Origin: Vombatus ursinus
Taxonomy: Eukaryota > Chordata > Mammalia > Diprotodontia > Vombatidae
Reading direction: 5' to 3'
Length of the DNA stretch: 64,000 nucleotides
Assembly (NCBI RefSeq): GCF_900497805.2
Contig: NW_020954625.1
Location: 23,190,764 to 23,254,763, forward strand
Shown: piece after piece, positions 21,560 to 32,587 of the stretch
How positions within the stretch are numbered: position 1 is the stretch's first letter
Layout: each line of letters begins with the position of its first letter
Notes under the pieces: model-generated
What the model saw: the letters and a program-made list of their open reading frames with translations, nothing else
What the model was told of the DNA's origin: nothing
The model's database searches: none
Program-made: the position numbers and the translations under genes

Positions 21560-22200
21560 TAGAGTGTGAAAATGTTAGCACTGGAGGGAACCTTGAAGAT
21601 CTTCAAGCCCATTCCCCTCATTTGATAAACTGACTCTTGTAGTGAGTCAGTTTCCATTTCCTAAGGACCTCGTTGATAAGAATCCTCTCTCCAGGTCAGC
21701 CAGAGAAGCCTTTACATCTGCTCTGGCCACTCCCTGACTCCCCCATTCATCACCTAGAGGCCACATCTACAGTGATGACACTCTCAGATCTCACCCCCCT
21801 GTTCATCATCATCATAGCTTAAAATAATAATAACAATAACAATGGCTAACTTTTACCGTAGCTCTTTAGGGAGTGCAGAATACTTTTCAAATATCTCATT
21901 AGACCTTCACAGCTCTCTGAGGAAGGTTCTATTATCATTTCAGATGTGGAAACTGAGTACCAGAGGCATTTAAGTGACTCACGCAAACGGCTGAGGTGAA
22001 ATTAGAAACTGGACATCATGGAATCAGAGATCCAGAAGGGATTTCCCAAACCATCCATCTAGTTTACTTTACAGATAAAGAAAGGAGGCCCTAGATACGC
22101 TAAGGGGTCTTAGTTCAGGGTCACATAGGAAGTAGCAAAGCCAGGAATAAAAATCAGGGTCAAGTTCAACGATGTTTCTACAGCACCTTGATGCCTGGGT
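21560..22200 (-). repeat. Cluster of antisense MIR copies
   Basis: Three pieces: 21560-21640, 21815-21985 (ggctaacttttaccgtagct, atttcagatgtggaaactga) and 22015-22200 (gaatcagagatccagaaggg, cagggtcacataggaagtag). Confidence 0.65.
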
Positions 22201-22554
22201 TCAAGTCCTGTCTTTGAACCATACTGGCATGTACTAACCCTTTCAGGGCCCTAGAGTGTTGACTAAGGCAGGCTGCTGGTCTGCATCAGTGGAGAGTTTC
22301 CTCAGTCCCTGAACCCCACATATTCACATCTCTGCATATCTATTCATTGTATAGATGACTGAAAGCATCCTTTGCTCAGATTATTTTCTCCCCTTCAGTG
22401 GAATCATTTTCCCTCTTCTATCAGCACCTTCCCTTGTTTAGCCCATTCCAGCCAGTATCCTTTGCTTTTGCATGGATAAGATGGTGTGCAACCTCCATTT
22501 TCTTGCCTCGTTTGGGTTTGCTTTCATCCAATTTATCAGTGGAGTCTGAAGAAG
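22201..22554. other. Unassigned
   Basis: Nothing recognised. Short open frames on both strands have no motif. Confidence 0.4.
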
Positions 22555-22740
22555 AACAAAAACCCTGCATTTGGAGTTCAAGGACCCAGGTTTGAATCCT
22601 CACTCAGCTACTTACTATTTGTATAACTCCGGGCAAGCTCTTTCTGGACCTTCCTGTCCTCCTCTGTACAATATGGGGGTTGGGCATGGACACTTCTAAG
22701 GTCCCTTACGTCTCCAGAACTATAGTCCCATAATTACAAT
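22555..22740 (+). repeat. MIR, sense
   Basis: Gcatttggagttcaaggacc, ggtttgaatcctcactcagc, tccgggcaagctctttctgg and the final taaggtcccttacgtctcc are in sense MIR order. Confidence 0.7.
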
Positions 22741-22914
22741 TCCAGGATCTTTTATTTCCAGATTTGCCTTCCCTCTTCAGGAGGGGTAGTGGTAAGGGGA
22801 TGGATCAAAGCATGACTGCATCTAGGCGACCTGAGAGACCATCAAAGAAAACTTGGCATTTCACAGTTGGGGAAACCGAGGCCCAGAAAGAGAGAGCAAC
22901 TTCTGTTGAAACCT

Positions 22915-23560
22915 TTTGGGTTAGGCACTAGGAATATTAAGACAAACCTGGACAGTCCCTGCCATCAAGGAGTGTATATTCTAATGGGGGGAGGGGGAGA
23001 AGAATGTCTACTGTGACAATTAAAAAGGTTGAAAAGACATAGTTTCTGGGTAATTTAAACATTTTATTAATGAGGCCAACAGGTTATTAATAAAAGGATG
23101 GCCATTTGGTCATCTCCCTTAAGCCAAAGATCATCATGGTGGCAGGACTCACAGTTTATATACAGTAGGTGACCAATGGGGCTGAGAATGACCCTTGCAC
23201 ACAGAAATCATCTCTACTCAGACCACCCAAAACTACACCAGACCACTCCCAGCCTTGGTCTATCTATAAAAGGATCTGTCTCCATCCAAGCTAGAGAACA
23301 CACTGGGCTTTCCCACCCTAGAACAAATTCCTTGCCAGGTTGGGTGGGATCTGACCAAGCTCTAGGAGAGTCAACGCTATCTCGTTGTCAGTAATGTCCT
23401 TCTAGAAAAGGGAACTTTTTAAAATGAGGAATTTAGAAAAAGAGGAGAACCTCTGAATCTCCCCAAGATGTTGGTTATTAATAATCATTTCTCACACTAT
23501 ATGTACATACCTAGGTGTATACAAGATACAGAGAGAGTAGATATGATCATGATGTAATGT
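22915..23560 (-). repeat. L2 3' end, antisense, split by a solo LTR
   Basis: The left part (22915-23011) has ttaggcactaggaatattaa and gtccctgccatcaaggagtg. After the LTR the L2 continues with ctatatgtacatacctaggt and gtatacaagatacagaga. The join without the LTR gives ordinary L2 order. Confidence 0.65.
23012..23496 (-). mobile_element. Solo LTR of an ERV, antisense, inside an L2
   Basis: The 485-base segment starts tgtgacaattaaaaagg and ends aatcatttctcaca, matching the LTR at 10405-10952 at both ends and in the middle (catagtttctgggtaattta, ggatggccatttgg, cacagtttatatac). On the minus strand it has TG...CA ends and an AATAAA signal. The flanks CTAC and CTAT fit a 4-base target duplication, again pointing to a class I ERV. 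No internal virus genes remain. Confidence 0.7.
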
Positions 23561-23621
23561 GGGAGTGGGGGGAGGTCAGTAAGGGTCCAGGCCTTACAGC
23601 ATGTGTGAAATGCCCTGTCCT

Positions 23622-23694
23622 GCACACACACACAAACACACACACACTCTCACACACACACACTCACTCTCACACACTCACACACACACACACA

Positions 23695-23738
<44 letters not shown>
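23622..23738. repeat. (CA)n microsatellite with CT interruptions
   Basis: About 115 bases of CA with CACT/TCTC interruptions. Two frames of His-Thr repeats across it are artefacts. Confidence 0.95.
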
Positions 23739-23739
<1 letters not shown>

Positions 23740-23999
23740 CTGAGCACCCAGATATCCTCCAAATGCTTCCTGTAGGCTACTGTATGGTGACAAAGCCTTG
23801 AATTAATTGGTTCCTGGGCTGGAGCTGTTGCACACAAAGCTCAAGGAGATAGTTCTATCTCTCTTCCCTCACAGCTTTCAAAGAGAAAAAACTGCTTTAA
23901 GGGCGGCAGGGAGCAGAGGGGACCTGGAACTACAAATACAAAATGAGACACAAGCGATTTATATTTTAATGAGAGAGTGAGGGGGCCTCTCTCTGGATG

Positions 24000-24240
24000 A
24001 AGGTGACTCAAGCTAGTCATGAAGGGAGATAAGATGAGGTAGAAGTGAGGAGGGAGAGGATTCCAGGAATGGAGGACAAAGGCAGGGAGGCTGGAAATGC
24101 AATGTCTTCCACAGCAAGAAACAAACAAACCAGACTCTTCAGTTTGGCATTGAACACCCTTCCCAATCTAGCTCCAGTTGACATTCATAGGATTATTCCA
24201 CTTTATTCCCTTTCATTCACTCTTTCTGATGCGGATACAA
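24000..24240. repeat. L2 pieces, antisense then sense
   Basis: About 24020-24120 is antisense (ggagggagaggattccagga). About 24130-24240 is sense (ggcattgaacacccttccca, atctagctccagttgac). Confidence 0.5.
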
Positions 24241-24314
24241 ATAGTGCTTTATGGGTTGAGAATATTAATGCTGCTTTTCCAGTACTTTGTGAAACCCCAG
24301 TTTATTCTGTAACT

Positions 24315-24730
24315 TGAAAGGCATCCTAAAGTCCTTTCCCTCTTATGTTGAACCTGTACCAAAATAATTGCTTGTGTGTCCCTTAGCATATGTTCCCCTA
24401 TCCTTTAATTTGTAACCTGTATCCTCATGCCCTGTCCTTAAATCCTTAAACCATAAAGAATTCCCTTTGTCTCCTTCATCCCATGTCATAACATCCTTCC
24501 TTGACCTCTCCAATCTTTAACCCCCATAAAAACTTCTAAAACTATCTTGTAAGCAGCCATCTTCCTCATCCTGTCCTTATAAAACAAGCCCCTGTCCCTC
24601 TTTAAGGTGCTAGTTCTCCTTCCAGAGCTAGCCAGATGTTTTTGTGTCAATAAAGCTCTCAATGGTTACAGAGGAGGTCTAAGTGAATTCTTTCACATCT
24701 GAACCAGCTCTCCCAACTCTCACCTCAACA
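24315..24730 (+). mobile_element. Probable solo LTR fossil, sense
   Basis: A pyrimidine-rich U3-like stretch leads to a TATA box (ccttataaaacaag, 24577-24584 core) and, about 70 bases on, a poly-A signal (gtcaataaagctc, AATAAA at 24649-24654). The U5-like part ends ctcacctcaaca. This compact TATA-to-AATAAA arrangement is typical of class I ERV LTRs. It differs from the family at 10.4 and 23.0 kb. No internal viral parts are seen, and the left end is approximate. Confidence 0.55.
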
Positions 24731-24914
24731 TTCCTTCTTGAGGAGCCCTCAGGGTTGCCCCAGGACCCTGAAGGGAGAAGTGGGCAGCTGCCTTCTAAGG
24801 ACCCATGTGGGTGGGAGTTGGAAAAGCAGCGGGAGGGTGGGGGGTACACTTAGATTCTAAGTAAGAGAAAACTATAAAATTGGAAAGTCACAAGCTGTTA
24901 GTTACAATCACCAC

Positions 24915-25270
24915 TGGAGAAGCAGCATGATACAGTGTAATGTATTTTAGACTTGGTACCCGAGGACTTGGATTCAAATCCTGGCATGTCCTTGGGAAAA
25001 TAATAATAATGATGATCATAACAATAATAATTATACATTTTATTATATATTATCTATAACATTATAGATCATATATTATATATTATAACAATAATTGTTA
25101 TTATTATTGTAGCTAGCATTTCTATGGCACCTTTAGGTTTGCCAGGTGCTGCACATATATGATCCTATTTAATCTCTCTGTGTATCAGTTTCCTCATCTG
25201 TAAAATGGGCATGTTGTGCTCAATGACTTCTGCAGTCCCTTCTAGCCTGAGCCAGTATTTCTGTAATCAA
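24915..25270 (+). repeat. MIR, sense, with AT-rich expansion
   Basis: Ggacttggattcaaatcctg and gtgtatcagtttcctcatct with gtaaaatgggcatgttgtgc are MIR. The middle (about 24998-25115) has become an ATA/AT-rich tract with near inverted symmetry (tattatatattatc ... catatattatata). Confidence 0.6.
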
Positions 25271-25359
25271 AGAGTTGAGTTTCATTTTTATACTAGGAAG
25301 GTGATGTGGGGATGGGTGAGGGAGGGTTACCAGGAAGCACCAGATACACCAAAACAATT

Positions 25360-25435
25360 TTAATAGGAAAAATTAAAAATATTAAATTAATAATTAACTA
25401 ATAATTATTATAATAATTAAAAAATAGCACCATCT
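25360..25435. repeat. AT-rich low-complexity tract
   Basis: Consists of AATTAAT/AATAATTA words only. Confidence 0.8.
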
Positions 25436-25879
25436 CGAATTCATGAGAAGCTGCTTCTGAAAACATGACACCAGGCCTTGCTTAGCGTTTAGTAATTAGC
25501 AGGTTCCCGGACAAGAGACACAGTAGCAATCTCATCCCTCATATCACAGCACTCTGTTTTGCTACAGGCACCTCGACTACTCTGCCTCCTGAAACCTCTT
25601 CTGTAATGGCATCTACCTTGTCGTACTCTCAGCAGCCTCCTGGTCCTGGCTTGAATGGGCAGGTCAGGAGAGAGGAAAGCAAAGAGCGCCAAGCCCTAGC
25701 TCTGATTCCTGAGGAGGAGCCTTAGAATGAGCTGGTTGTTGAGAAGGATTTCACCCCATTTCTGCTAAACCTGTTTCTAATATGTGCTTTTAGCACCAAT
25801 GTAAATTGTGAGTGTGGACTAAGGAGAAAGTCAAAGGAGTGAGGAAACCTGGGGGGAAGGTGCAGGCGGTGACTCCCCA
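25436..25879. other. Unassigned
   Basis: No gene or nameable repeat recognised. Confidence 0.4.
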
Positions 25880-25965
25880 CTCTGCCACCTGTATGAACCT
25901 GGGTGGGTCACTTACTTTCTTGGCGACTCAGTTTCCTCCTCTGTAAAGAGGTTTAAAGAAGGCAG
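25880..25965 (+). repeat. MIR fragment, sense
   Basis: Ctgtatgaacctgggtgggt and cgactcagtttcctcctctg are a sense MIR core. Confidence 0.55.
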
Positions 25966-26364
25966 AAGCACAAGGTGGGAGGAAACTGCCTGCCATATAT
26001 CCGACCATCGAGTCAGAGAGGGGCAGGCGGAAGAATAATAGAAATACTCAGAAATTTGAAGATCAAATCTATGAAAAGACAAAAAAAAATGCATGGCCTC
26101 AGATGTCAGTACACAAATACACCGCCTAGGGAACTGGACAGTGGAATGGAGTGGTGGGAGGCAGATCTGATGACCTGGGTCTCCCTGAAACTGGGAGGAA
26201 GGAGACCCATGGGTGGTACCTGCTGGAAATCAGCCAAAGGGAGTTGACCCCTTACCTAAAGAGGCAGAGGAGACGTGGGGGCACATCTGCAGGGTGTGTG
26301 TCCAACGTCTTAGTACAGCTTTAAGCTACTAAAGCCGAAAAGACTTGAGGGACACCCTGGACCT
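25966..26364. other. Unassigned
   Basis: No recognisable gene. The 90-codon frame at 25975 has no motif. Confidence 0.4.
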
Positions 26365-26610
26365 GAAGAAGATAACCAACCAACAAGCATTTATTGAGGC
26401 CCTACTATGTGCCAGGCAGCAGGCGAGGCACCGAGGAGAGAGGTGAAACCGAAAACGAAATAGACCTGGCCCTCAAGGAGCAGCAAACAGCAGGCGCATA
26501 GAGAAGGAGGTACACAATCCATACAAGGTGATTTCCTCCTGTGAGGAGATCCAAGAATGCGGCTGGGGAGAGCGTTTGGGTGAAGGTCAACAGAGAAAGA
26601 AACACAAATT
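26365..26610 (-). repeat. L2 3' end, antisense
   Basis: Caacaagcatttattgaggc, ctactatgtgccaggcagca and ctggccctcaaggagcagca are the antisense L2 3' end. Confidence 0.65.
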
Positions 26611-26617
26611 ACACAGA

Positions 26618-26700
26618 GAGACAGCTAGGTGGCGCAGTGGCTATGAACCTGGAGTCAGGAAGGCCTGAGCTCAAAGTCAGACTCAGACACATCCTACTCT
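26618..26700 (+). mobile_element. tRNA-type marsupial SINE, truncated
   Basis: Only the head is left: gagacagctaggtggcgcag, tggctatgaacctggagtca, ggaaggcctgagctcaaa. It contains ctaggtggcgcag; its reverse strand resembles most of a CTCF core. Confidence 0.7.
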
Positions 26701-27461
26701 TTGGGATCTGGTTCTTGCCTATGGGGCCAAGCATGATCCCTCCACTGTGGGACAGCCCCGGTCTCTACTCCCCATGCTGGCTGGTTAGCTGGGCCCCAAG
26801 GTAATAGAACAGGAATCTTGAGTGTGCACGGATATTTGGTTCTACTCCCCGACCTGCCCTTCAAACCAGAGAGTGAGGAAACGATGCTCCAGGGTGGTAG
26901 CCCCCCAAGAGCCTTCTCAGGAAAGGACAGGGAACACCTCCAGCTGTCACCACTACCAAGACTAGAGGAGCCCTTTGGGGCAGACGCAGCTGAACTGGCT
27001 AAGGCGTCTTTATTCCTCATTCCCTCCCCCTCCCTGGCTCTTGTTTCTCCCAGCTTGAACCTTGAGTGAATAAATCCTTGTTGAACGCAAATAGATTTGA
27101 AAAATGACACATTCGAGGATAACAAAACTTCTATTTTTTAGGTTGCTAACTTTTGTACAGTATTCTAATCTTAGGTCCAGACAATAGAAACAAAAAAGAA
27201 ACAAAAGAAAAAATGATCATGTATAAAACCACAAACTCCAATTATTTACAATTTGGTATTTAAAATGTCAATATTAACCTTAACCAAAACTTCCTTCTTT
27301 TCCCACTTTCTCACCCCCTTCCCAACCTTTCAAGTTCTGTGTATTGTGGGGGAAGGGGCATTTTGTTTGTTTCTACTATAATTTGCATAGCCTCCAAATG
27401 TATTCTTTTCTTTTGATCCTGCTTTCTTTGCTCTGCACTGATTCATTTAAATCTTCCTCTG

Positions 27462-27462
<1 letters not shown>
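26701..27462. other. Unassigned, with a possible antisense LINE scrap
   Basis: A gaataaatccttgttgaac stretch near 27067 could be a retroelement poly-A end. About 27340-27460 (ttgatcctgctttctttgct, ctgcactgattcatttaaat) has the look of antisense LINE sequence, unclassified. The 143-codon minus frame at 26694-27125 has no motif. Confidence 0.3.
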
Positions 27463-27495
<33 letters not shown>

Positions 27496-27564
27496 TTTTA
27501 TTCTGGGTTTTTTTTTTTTTTTTGTTTTTTGGGGGGGAGGGGGGGGAGGGGGGGGGGGGGGGGG
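27463..27564. repeat. Poly-T/poly-G low-complexity tract
   Basis: About 30 T, a short spacer, about 17 T, then a long G-rich run with a few A. The G-run also fits a G-quadruplex. Length is likely to be inexact in the assembly. Confidence 0.9.
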
Positions 27565-28027
27565 ACAGAGGACAATCTGCCCTGGGAGCAGTCACACCAA
27601 GAAGGAGGAGGCAATGCGTCTCGGAGAATATGACCAGTTGAATGGTCAATGGTCCCCAACCCCTGGGAGCAGACAGAGGAGTGCTGAAGTGGGAGAAAGA
27701 GAGAGAGCTGGGAAGGTGGTCCCCCAGCAATGGAATCCTGAAGAATCCCCTCTGCCTGCGCCTAGCCTAGAGACTGGGAGAAAGTTTAGGGGCTTTGGGA
27801 CTAGAAGAAGATCTCAAGGCAAGGGTCCGCTGAAGCCGAGAACTATGATGGGAAAGGGTCCTCCCCCAATGACTGCCCCTTGAGGCAAAGGGCTAGTCAA
27901 CCCCTCCCCCCAGTCACTCTCACCTTCTGCAGTCCACCTTTCCTAGTTCTCCCGCTGCTATTGCCTTTCCCTTCCTAGACTTGGCCCACTGGCGCCAGAT
28001 TTAGGTACTATTAGGTCAGATAGAAAC
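27565..28027. other. Unassigned
   Basis: Purine-rich sequence with no recognisable gene or repeat. Confidence 0.4.
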
Positions 28028-28040
28028 CAAATGAGATTTT

Positions 28041-28182
28041 TTTTTAAGGCAACTGGGGTTAAGTGACTTGCCCAGAGTCACACAGCTAGTAAGTGTTAAC
28101 TGTTTGGTCTGAGGCTGGATTTGAACTCAGGTCCTCCTGACTTCAGGGCCGGTGCTCACCACTGTGCCACCTAGCTGCCCCA
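28041..28182 (-). mobile_element. tRNA-derived marsupial SINE, antisense, with TSD
   Basis: The reverse complement shows cagctaggtggcacagtgg, the Arg-like tRNA head, and gtgtgactctgggcaagtca to a T-run (A-tail). A 13-base duplication, caaatgagatttt, lies at 28028-28040 and 28183-28195. It is the same family as the copy at 3771. Confidence 0.9.
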
Positions 28183-28195
28183 CAAATGAGATTTT

Positions 28196-28470
28196 GAGTC
28201 CTGATATAAATGACATCATGAACTAGAACAGCAAATAAAGTCACAAAGGCACATGATGGTAAAAAAGATCCCCTGTTGATGGGGTTTGACAACGTTGTGT
28301 CTTTTAAACTGTGGATTGTGATGAAATATGATGGTTAAGGTAAGTTAATCGAGTTGCCATTCTGGACTTTCATCCTTGATCTATTTCTTCTTTTATTAGA
28401 GACAGACAGTTAAGGCTCATCCCTTCTCTCTGGGATTATTTCCACCAACTCTGTCTATAACTTGTATGTA
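28196..28470. other. Unassigned
   Basis: Nothing recognised in about 275 bases. Confidence 0.4.
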
Positions 28471-28722
28471 CTGGTGACACTGTGGATAGAGCGCTAGGCT
28501 TGGAGGTAAGGAACATACCTCTTTCTGAGTTCAAATCCAACCTCAGGTACATACTAGCTGTGTGACTCTGGGCAAGTCACTTAACCCTGTTTGCCTCAGT
28601 TTCTTCATCTGTAAAAATGAGCTGGAGAAGGAAATGGCAAACCACTCCAGTATCTCTGCCAAGAAAACCTCAAAATGGGGTCATGAAGAGTCAGACACAA
28701 ATGAAACTATTGAACAACACCA
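28471..28722 (+). mobile_element. CORE/tRNA SINE with RTE-type tail
   Basis: Gtggatagagcgctaggctt, gtgtgactctgggcaagtca, gagctggagaaggaaatggc, aaaccactccagtatctctg and the end gtcagacacaaatgaaact ... tgaacaacac. It is the best-preserved middle part of the four such copies. Confidence 0.85.
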
Positions 28723-28754
28723 CCTAGTTATTTACAGATGGTTTCCCCATTAGA

Positions 28755-29130
28755 CTGGAAGCCCCTGGGTAGCAGGGACTGTTTTGCCATCTTTTTGTAG
28801 CCTGATAGCACAGTACCTGAGACATAGTAGGTGCTTTATGAATGATTGTTGACTTGAGTCTTAGATTACTTTTATGTACTTGATCTATATCTTGTACGTA
28901 CCTACTTATTTACATGTTGTCTCTCCCCCATTGGACCACTGGAAACTCCTTAAGATGGGGGTGGGGAAGTGGGGGGGGGAGAACATAATTTTATTCATTC
29001 ATTCATTCATTTATTTATTTGTTTGTTTGTTTTGCCTTTCTTGTATCCCCAGTGCTTAGCACTGTGCCTGGCACTTAGCCAGTCCCTGCTTGTTAACTGA
29101 CTGACTGACTGACTGACTGACTGACTGGTA
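28755..29130 (+). repeat. Two sense L2 3' ends with TTCA and TGAC tails
   Basis: First: tagcagggactgttttgcca, catagtaggtgctttatgaa. Second: tatccccagtgcttagcact, ending in (TGAC)n at about 29096-29127, the simple repeat typical of L2 termini. A (TTCA)n/(TTTG)n tract lies at 28992-29031. Confidence 0.75.
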
Positions 29131-29489
29131 TTCTTCTTCTGTGTCCTTTCTCATGCCTCCTTCACGTCATGGCTGCAAATCATCTTTGTTACGAGATAGA
29201 GCATATACCCAGGGTGTGGTTGAGTGTGCTGCCCACCAAATTTGGCCTTTGCTGGGAGAGGGAGAGAGAGAGAGAGAGAAGAGGATGAGCAATCCATAGG
29301 GTTGAAAGGGTGGGAAGGCCTGGAGGAAGGAAAAATTAAGGAGATAATTAACACTTTCTCTGTAATTAGAAGCCTGGGAAGGACTGGAAAGTAAGATAAG
29401 GAGTTAGGGAAATAGTCCTGGTGCCAACACAGGATGAAAGAAGACCACGTTTAGATAAGCAGGTTTGACAACAGTCAAGTTGAGAAGAG
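29131..29489. other. Unassigned, with a short (GA)n
   Basis: A (GA)n run lies at about 29261-29278; nothing else recognised. Confidence 0.4.
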
Positions 29490-30160
29490 TTCAGTCAACT
29501 AATAAACATACATTAAGCACCTACTATGTGCCAGGCATTGTACTAGGCACTAGGAATGCAGAGAGAAAAAGGAAATGAACAATATTTACCTAGTATCTAG
29601 CTCTTATTGTTTTGATTCTTTCTCGAATATCATTATCTAGAAATAGAATGTAAATGTTAACCAGAATATGAAGTTAAAGCCATAATGTAGAAAATGCATC
29701 TACATGTGGATTCTATTAATCAAGCATTTATTAAACACCCACTGTGGGCTGGCACTGCTCAAGGCTCTGGAGATACAAAGGCTACAATGAAACCATCCCT
29801 GCCCTCAAGGACCTTCCATTCTGTTGCATAAAAAACATGCATCTGTAATCATCTAAGTATAAATACAAGGCAACTTTAGTGGTTGGGTTGGTACCAGCAA
29901 GTCCTCAGATAGGAGGTGGACCTTTGGCTGAGCTTTGAAATAAACCCAGAGAGGAGGAGGGAGTGTATCCCAGGCCTGGGGAACAGCCTGGGCAAAGGTG
30001 TAGAGGCAGGAGATGAGAAGCAGCAAGGTTAGTCTGACCAGATTGTGGAACTCACAGAGGGGAGGAGTGTGTAATAAATCTGGAAAAGAAGGCCAGATCA
30101 TGACTGTGAAGGCCTTGAGGTGCCAAATAACTCAGCTTTGCCTTTGGTCATGCAAGGTAG
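29490..30160 (-). repeat. Two antisense L2 3' ends
   Basis: First at about 29490-29580 (ttaagcacctactatgtgcc). Second at about 29712-30150, longer: catttattaaacacccactg, ccctgccctcaaggacct, gaggagggagtgtatcccag, gcctggggaacagcc. Confidence 0.75.
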
Positions 30161-30289
30161 AAGATGCCCCCCCCGACCCTGAAATTTAGGAACTGGGGTA
30201 CAGCCTGTGGAGAAGATCAGTTTTGCCCCTCAGGTCTCCCTTCATCCCTGTGGGTGCGGCCAAAAACAAGTTATACCAACCAGTAAGCA

Positions 30290-30925
30290 ATTGTTGCCCA
30301 CGTGTACAATAATATTTATAGAAGCTCTTTTAATGGTGGCAAAGAATTGGAAATTGAGAGGATGCCCATCCACTGGGGACTGACTGAACAAGGTGTGGTA
30401 TATGAATGTAATGGAATACTATTGTGTTATAAGAAATGGTGAGCAGGCGGACTTCAGAAAAACCTGGAAAGACTTGTATGGACTGATGCCGAGTGAAGTG
30501 AGCAGAACCAGGAGAACGTTGTACACAGTTAACGGTCACATTATGGGATGACGGACTTCGATAGACTTGGCACTTCGCAGCAATGCAAGAATCTAAGACA
30601 ACTCCAAAAGATTCATGATGAAAATTGCTGTCCACACCCAGAGAAAGAAATAGGGCGTCTGAATGCAGATGGAAGCAGACTATTTACTCTCCTTTTCCTT
30701 TGTTGTTTTGTTTTATTGCTTGATTCTCGTGGTTCCTCCCATAAGTCCTGATTGCTCTTTACATCATGATGAATGGCAAAATATGTTTCACATGAATATA
30801 TAAGTAGAGTCTATATCAGATTGTATGCCATCTTGGGGGGGTGAAAAAATGGGAGGGGGAGAAAATTTAAAACTCAAAGTCTTATGGAAGTGAATGTTGA
30901 AAACTAAAAATAAATAAATTATTTT
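30290..30925 (+). repeat. L1 3' fragment: end of ORF2 plus 3' UTR
   Basis: Parallel to 5650-6345: ttggaaattgagaggatgcc, ggtatatgaatgtaatggaa, gaagtgagcagaaccaggag, tatcagattgtatgccatct and the closing gaaaactaaaaataaataaa. Truncated at its 5' end. Confidence 0.85.
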
Positions 30926-30980
30926 TTCAAAGTAAGTAATCGTTGGTTTTTTTGCCTGCTTCTCTCAGGTCTCCACACCC

Positions 30981-31009
30981 ACTTCTCTCTCTCTCTGTCT
31001 CTCTCTGTC

Positions 31010-31094
<85 letters not shown>
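30981..31094. repeat. (CT)n microsatellite with GTCTCT variants
   Basis: Pure pyrimidine/GT repeat of about 110 bases. Confidence 0.95.
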
Positions 31095-31097
<3 letters not shown>

Positions 31098-31104
31098 GCT
31101 AGGC

Positions 31105-31500
31105 AAAGAGGTTAAGTGACTTTCCCAGGGTCACACAGCTAGTAAGTCTCCACACTGGAAGGGCCCTTCAAGGCCTCCTGCTCCTACTTCATCATTTTAT
31201 AAATGAAGAAACTGCAGTCCAGAGTTTGCTCTTAAGTTTTTGCTCAAGGTTATACAATGGCGGGGCAGGGCACAGGCTGGCATCCAGGGAGGGCTCCTGT
31301 CTCCTGGTTCAATGCTTTTTCCAGTAAATCACATGGCCCCTCAACCATCAAGGGTTAGTTAGTCAATCAGCAATCCTTGATTAAGCCCCTACTGTGTGCC
31401 TGGCACAGTGCTAAGTACTAGAGATACAGAAAAAGGCAGAAGATAGTGCCCACTCTCTAGGAACTCCCCTTCTATTGAGGAACAGAACAGGTAGAAGAAA
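31105..31500 (-). repeat. Antisense MIR then antisense L2 3' end
   Basis: MIR at 31105-31250 (gactttcccagggtcacaca). L2 at 31350-31500 (gcccctactgtgtgcctggc, acagtgctaagtactagag). Confidence 0.65.
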
Positions 31501-31794
31501 GATGGCGGCTTCCCAAAGAGCAGGTACCAGTTCGTGGTAGGAACCAGTCACTTGTGCAAGGGTTTACCTCCAAACTCCAAGCCTTTCTTTCAGGTAGGAA
31601 GAATCACTCCCCAAGGGCAAGGAGCAGTTTTAACAGTGGCTTGGTCAATTTACCAGTCAAGAAGGGGTCTTGATTTTTTCCTTTTCTTTCTCTTGCTCTG
31701 ACATTTCCATAGAGGTCTCAGGATTACAAAACTCTGCTCCAACACCAAGCCTGGGAAAGAGCCTGAGCCAATGCTAGCATCCTCACAGAGCTGC
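31501..31794. other. Unassigned
   Basis: Nothing recognised in about 295 bases. Confidence 0.4.
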
Positions 31795-32060
31795 TGGAAA
31801 TAGGGCTTAGAGTCCTGGAACTGGGAATCAGGAAGACCTGGGTTCAAATCCTGCTTCAGTTGCTTACTGGATATGTGAATATGGGCAAAGCCTCTGTTTC
31901 CTCATCTGTAAGACAGGGGTGATAATACTTGTATTACTGACCACTGGGATGTTAGGTGGCATAAAGGAGATATGTATGTAAAACATAGAAATGTCAGTTA
32001 TTATTTTACAGATAGGGAAACTGAGGTTCAGAGGTGTGGAATGGGTCGGCACTTTGCCTT
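31795..32060. repeat. Sense MIR then short antisense MIR piece
   Basis: Sense: ctgggaatcaggaagacctg, ggttcaaatcctgcttcagt, ctctgtttcctcatctgtaa. Antisense from about 31995: ttacagatagggaaactgag. Confidence 0.7.
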
Positions 32061-32587
32061 TGAACCTCAGATCTCTCCCTTTGCTGGGCTGCTAACTTCA
32101 GCTAAAGGATATTACAGCAGCATCAGTTATCAGTAGACTCTCCAGGAAACTTGGGTTAATGTCCCATAAATGGGGAATAGCTATTAGCAAATTCATTCAC
32201 CCCTGTTGCTAACTGATTTGCCTTAAGTACACTCATTTAATAGCTTAACTCTAAGTTGCTTTAGAAATATTGACCATCAGGTCCCTGCTAGGAAAGTCCA
32301 GTGTATAACTCACAATCACATGTGAAATTCGAAAATGAAATTCACTTTACAATGAAAGCTACTAGGGGCACTTCTCACTAGGGACAATGATAGTGACAAA
32401 GTCTGATTAAATAAATAGCTTAGTAAATGTAATGTTACTCTGATAAATGAATCAGCTGATATTTGTCCTTTCTTTCAGGAACAACCATATTCTTTGATTT
32501 TTCTTTATTTTTTATTTTCCAAAAGGTATTTTTGAACTATCGAAGCTTAATTTAAAAAAATGATTGATGCCTTTTGTTGTCATATTA
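32061..32587. other. Unassigned AT-rich sequence
   Basis: No repeat that I can name and no gene. Confidence 0.4.

Noticed and set aside
23515-23801. His-Thr repeat frames
   Set aside because: Translation of a CA repeat.
27344-27883. 179-codon frame with Phe and Gly runs
   Set aside because: Driven by poly-T and poly-G tracts.
28992-29127. CRISPR-like regular repeats
   Set aside because: They are (TTCA)n and (TGAC)n simple repeats without spacers; the genome is mammalian.
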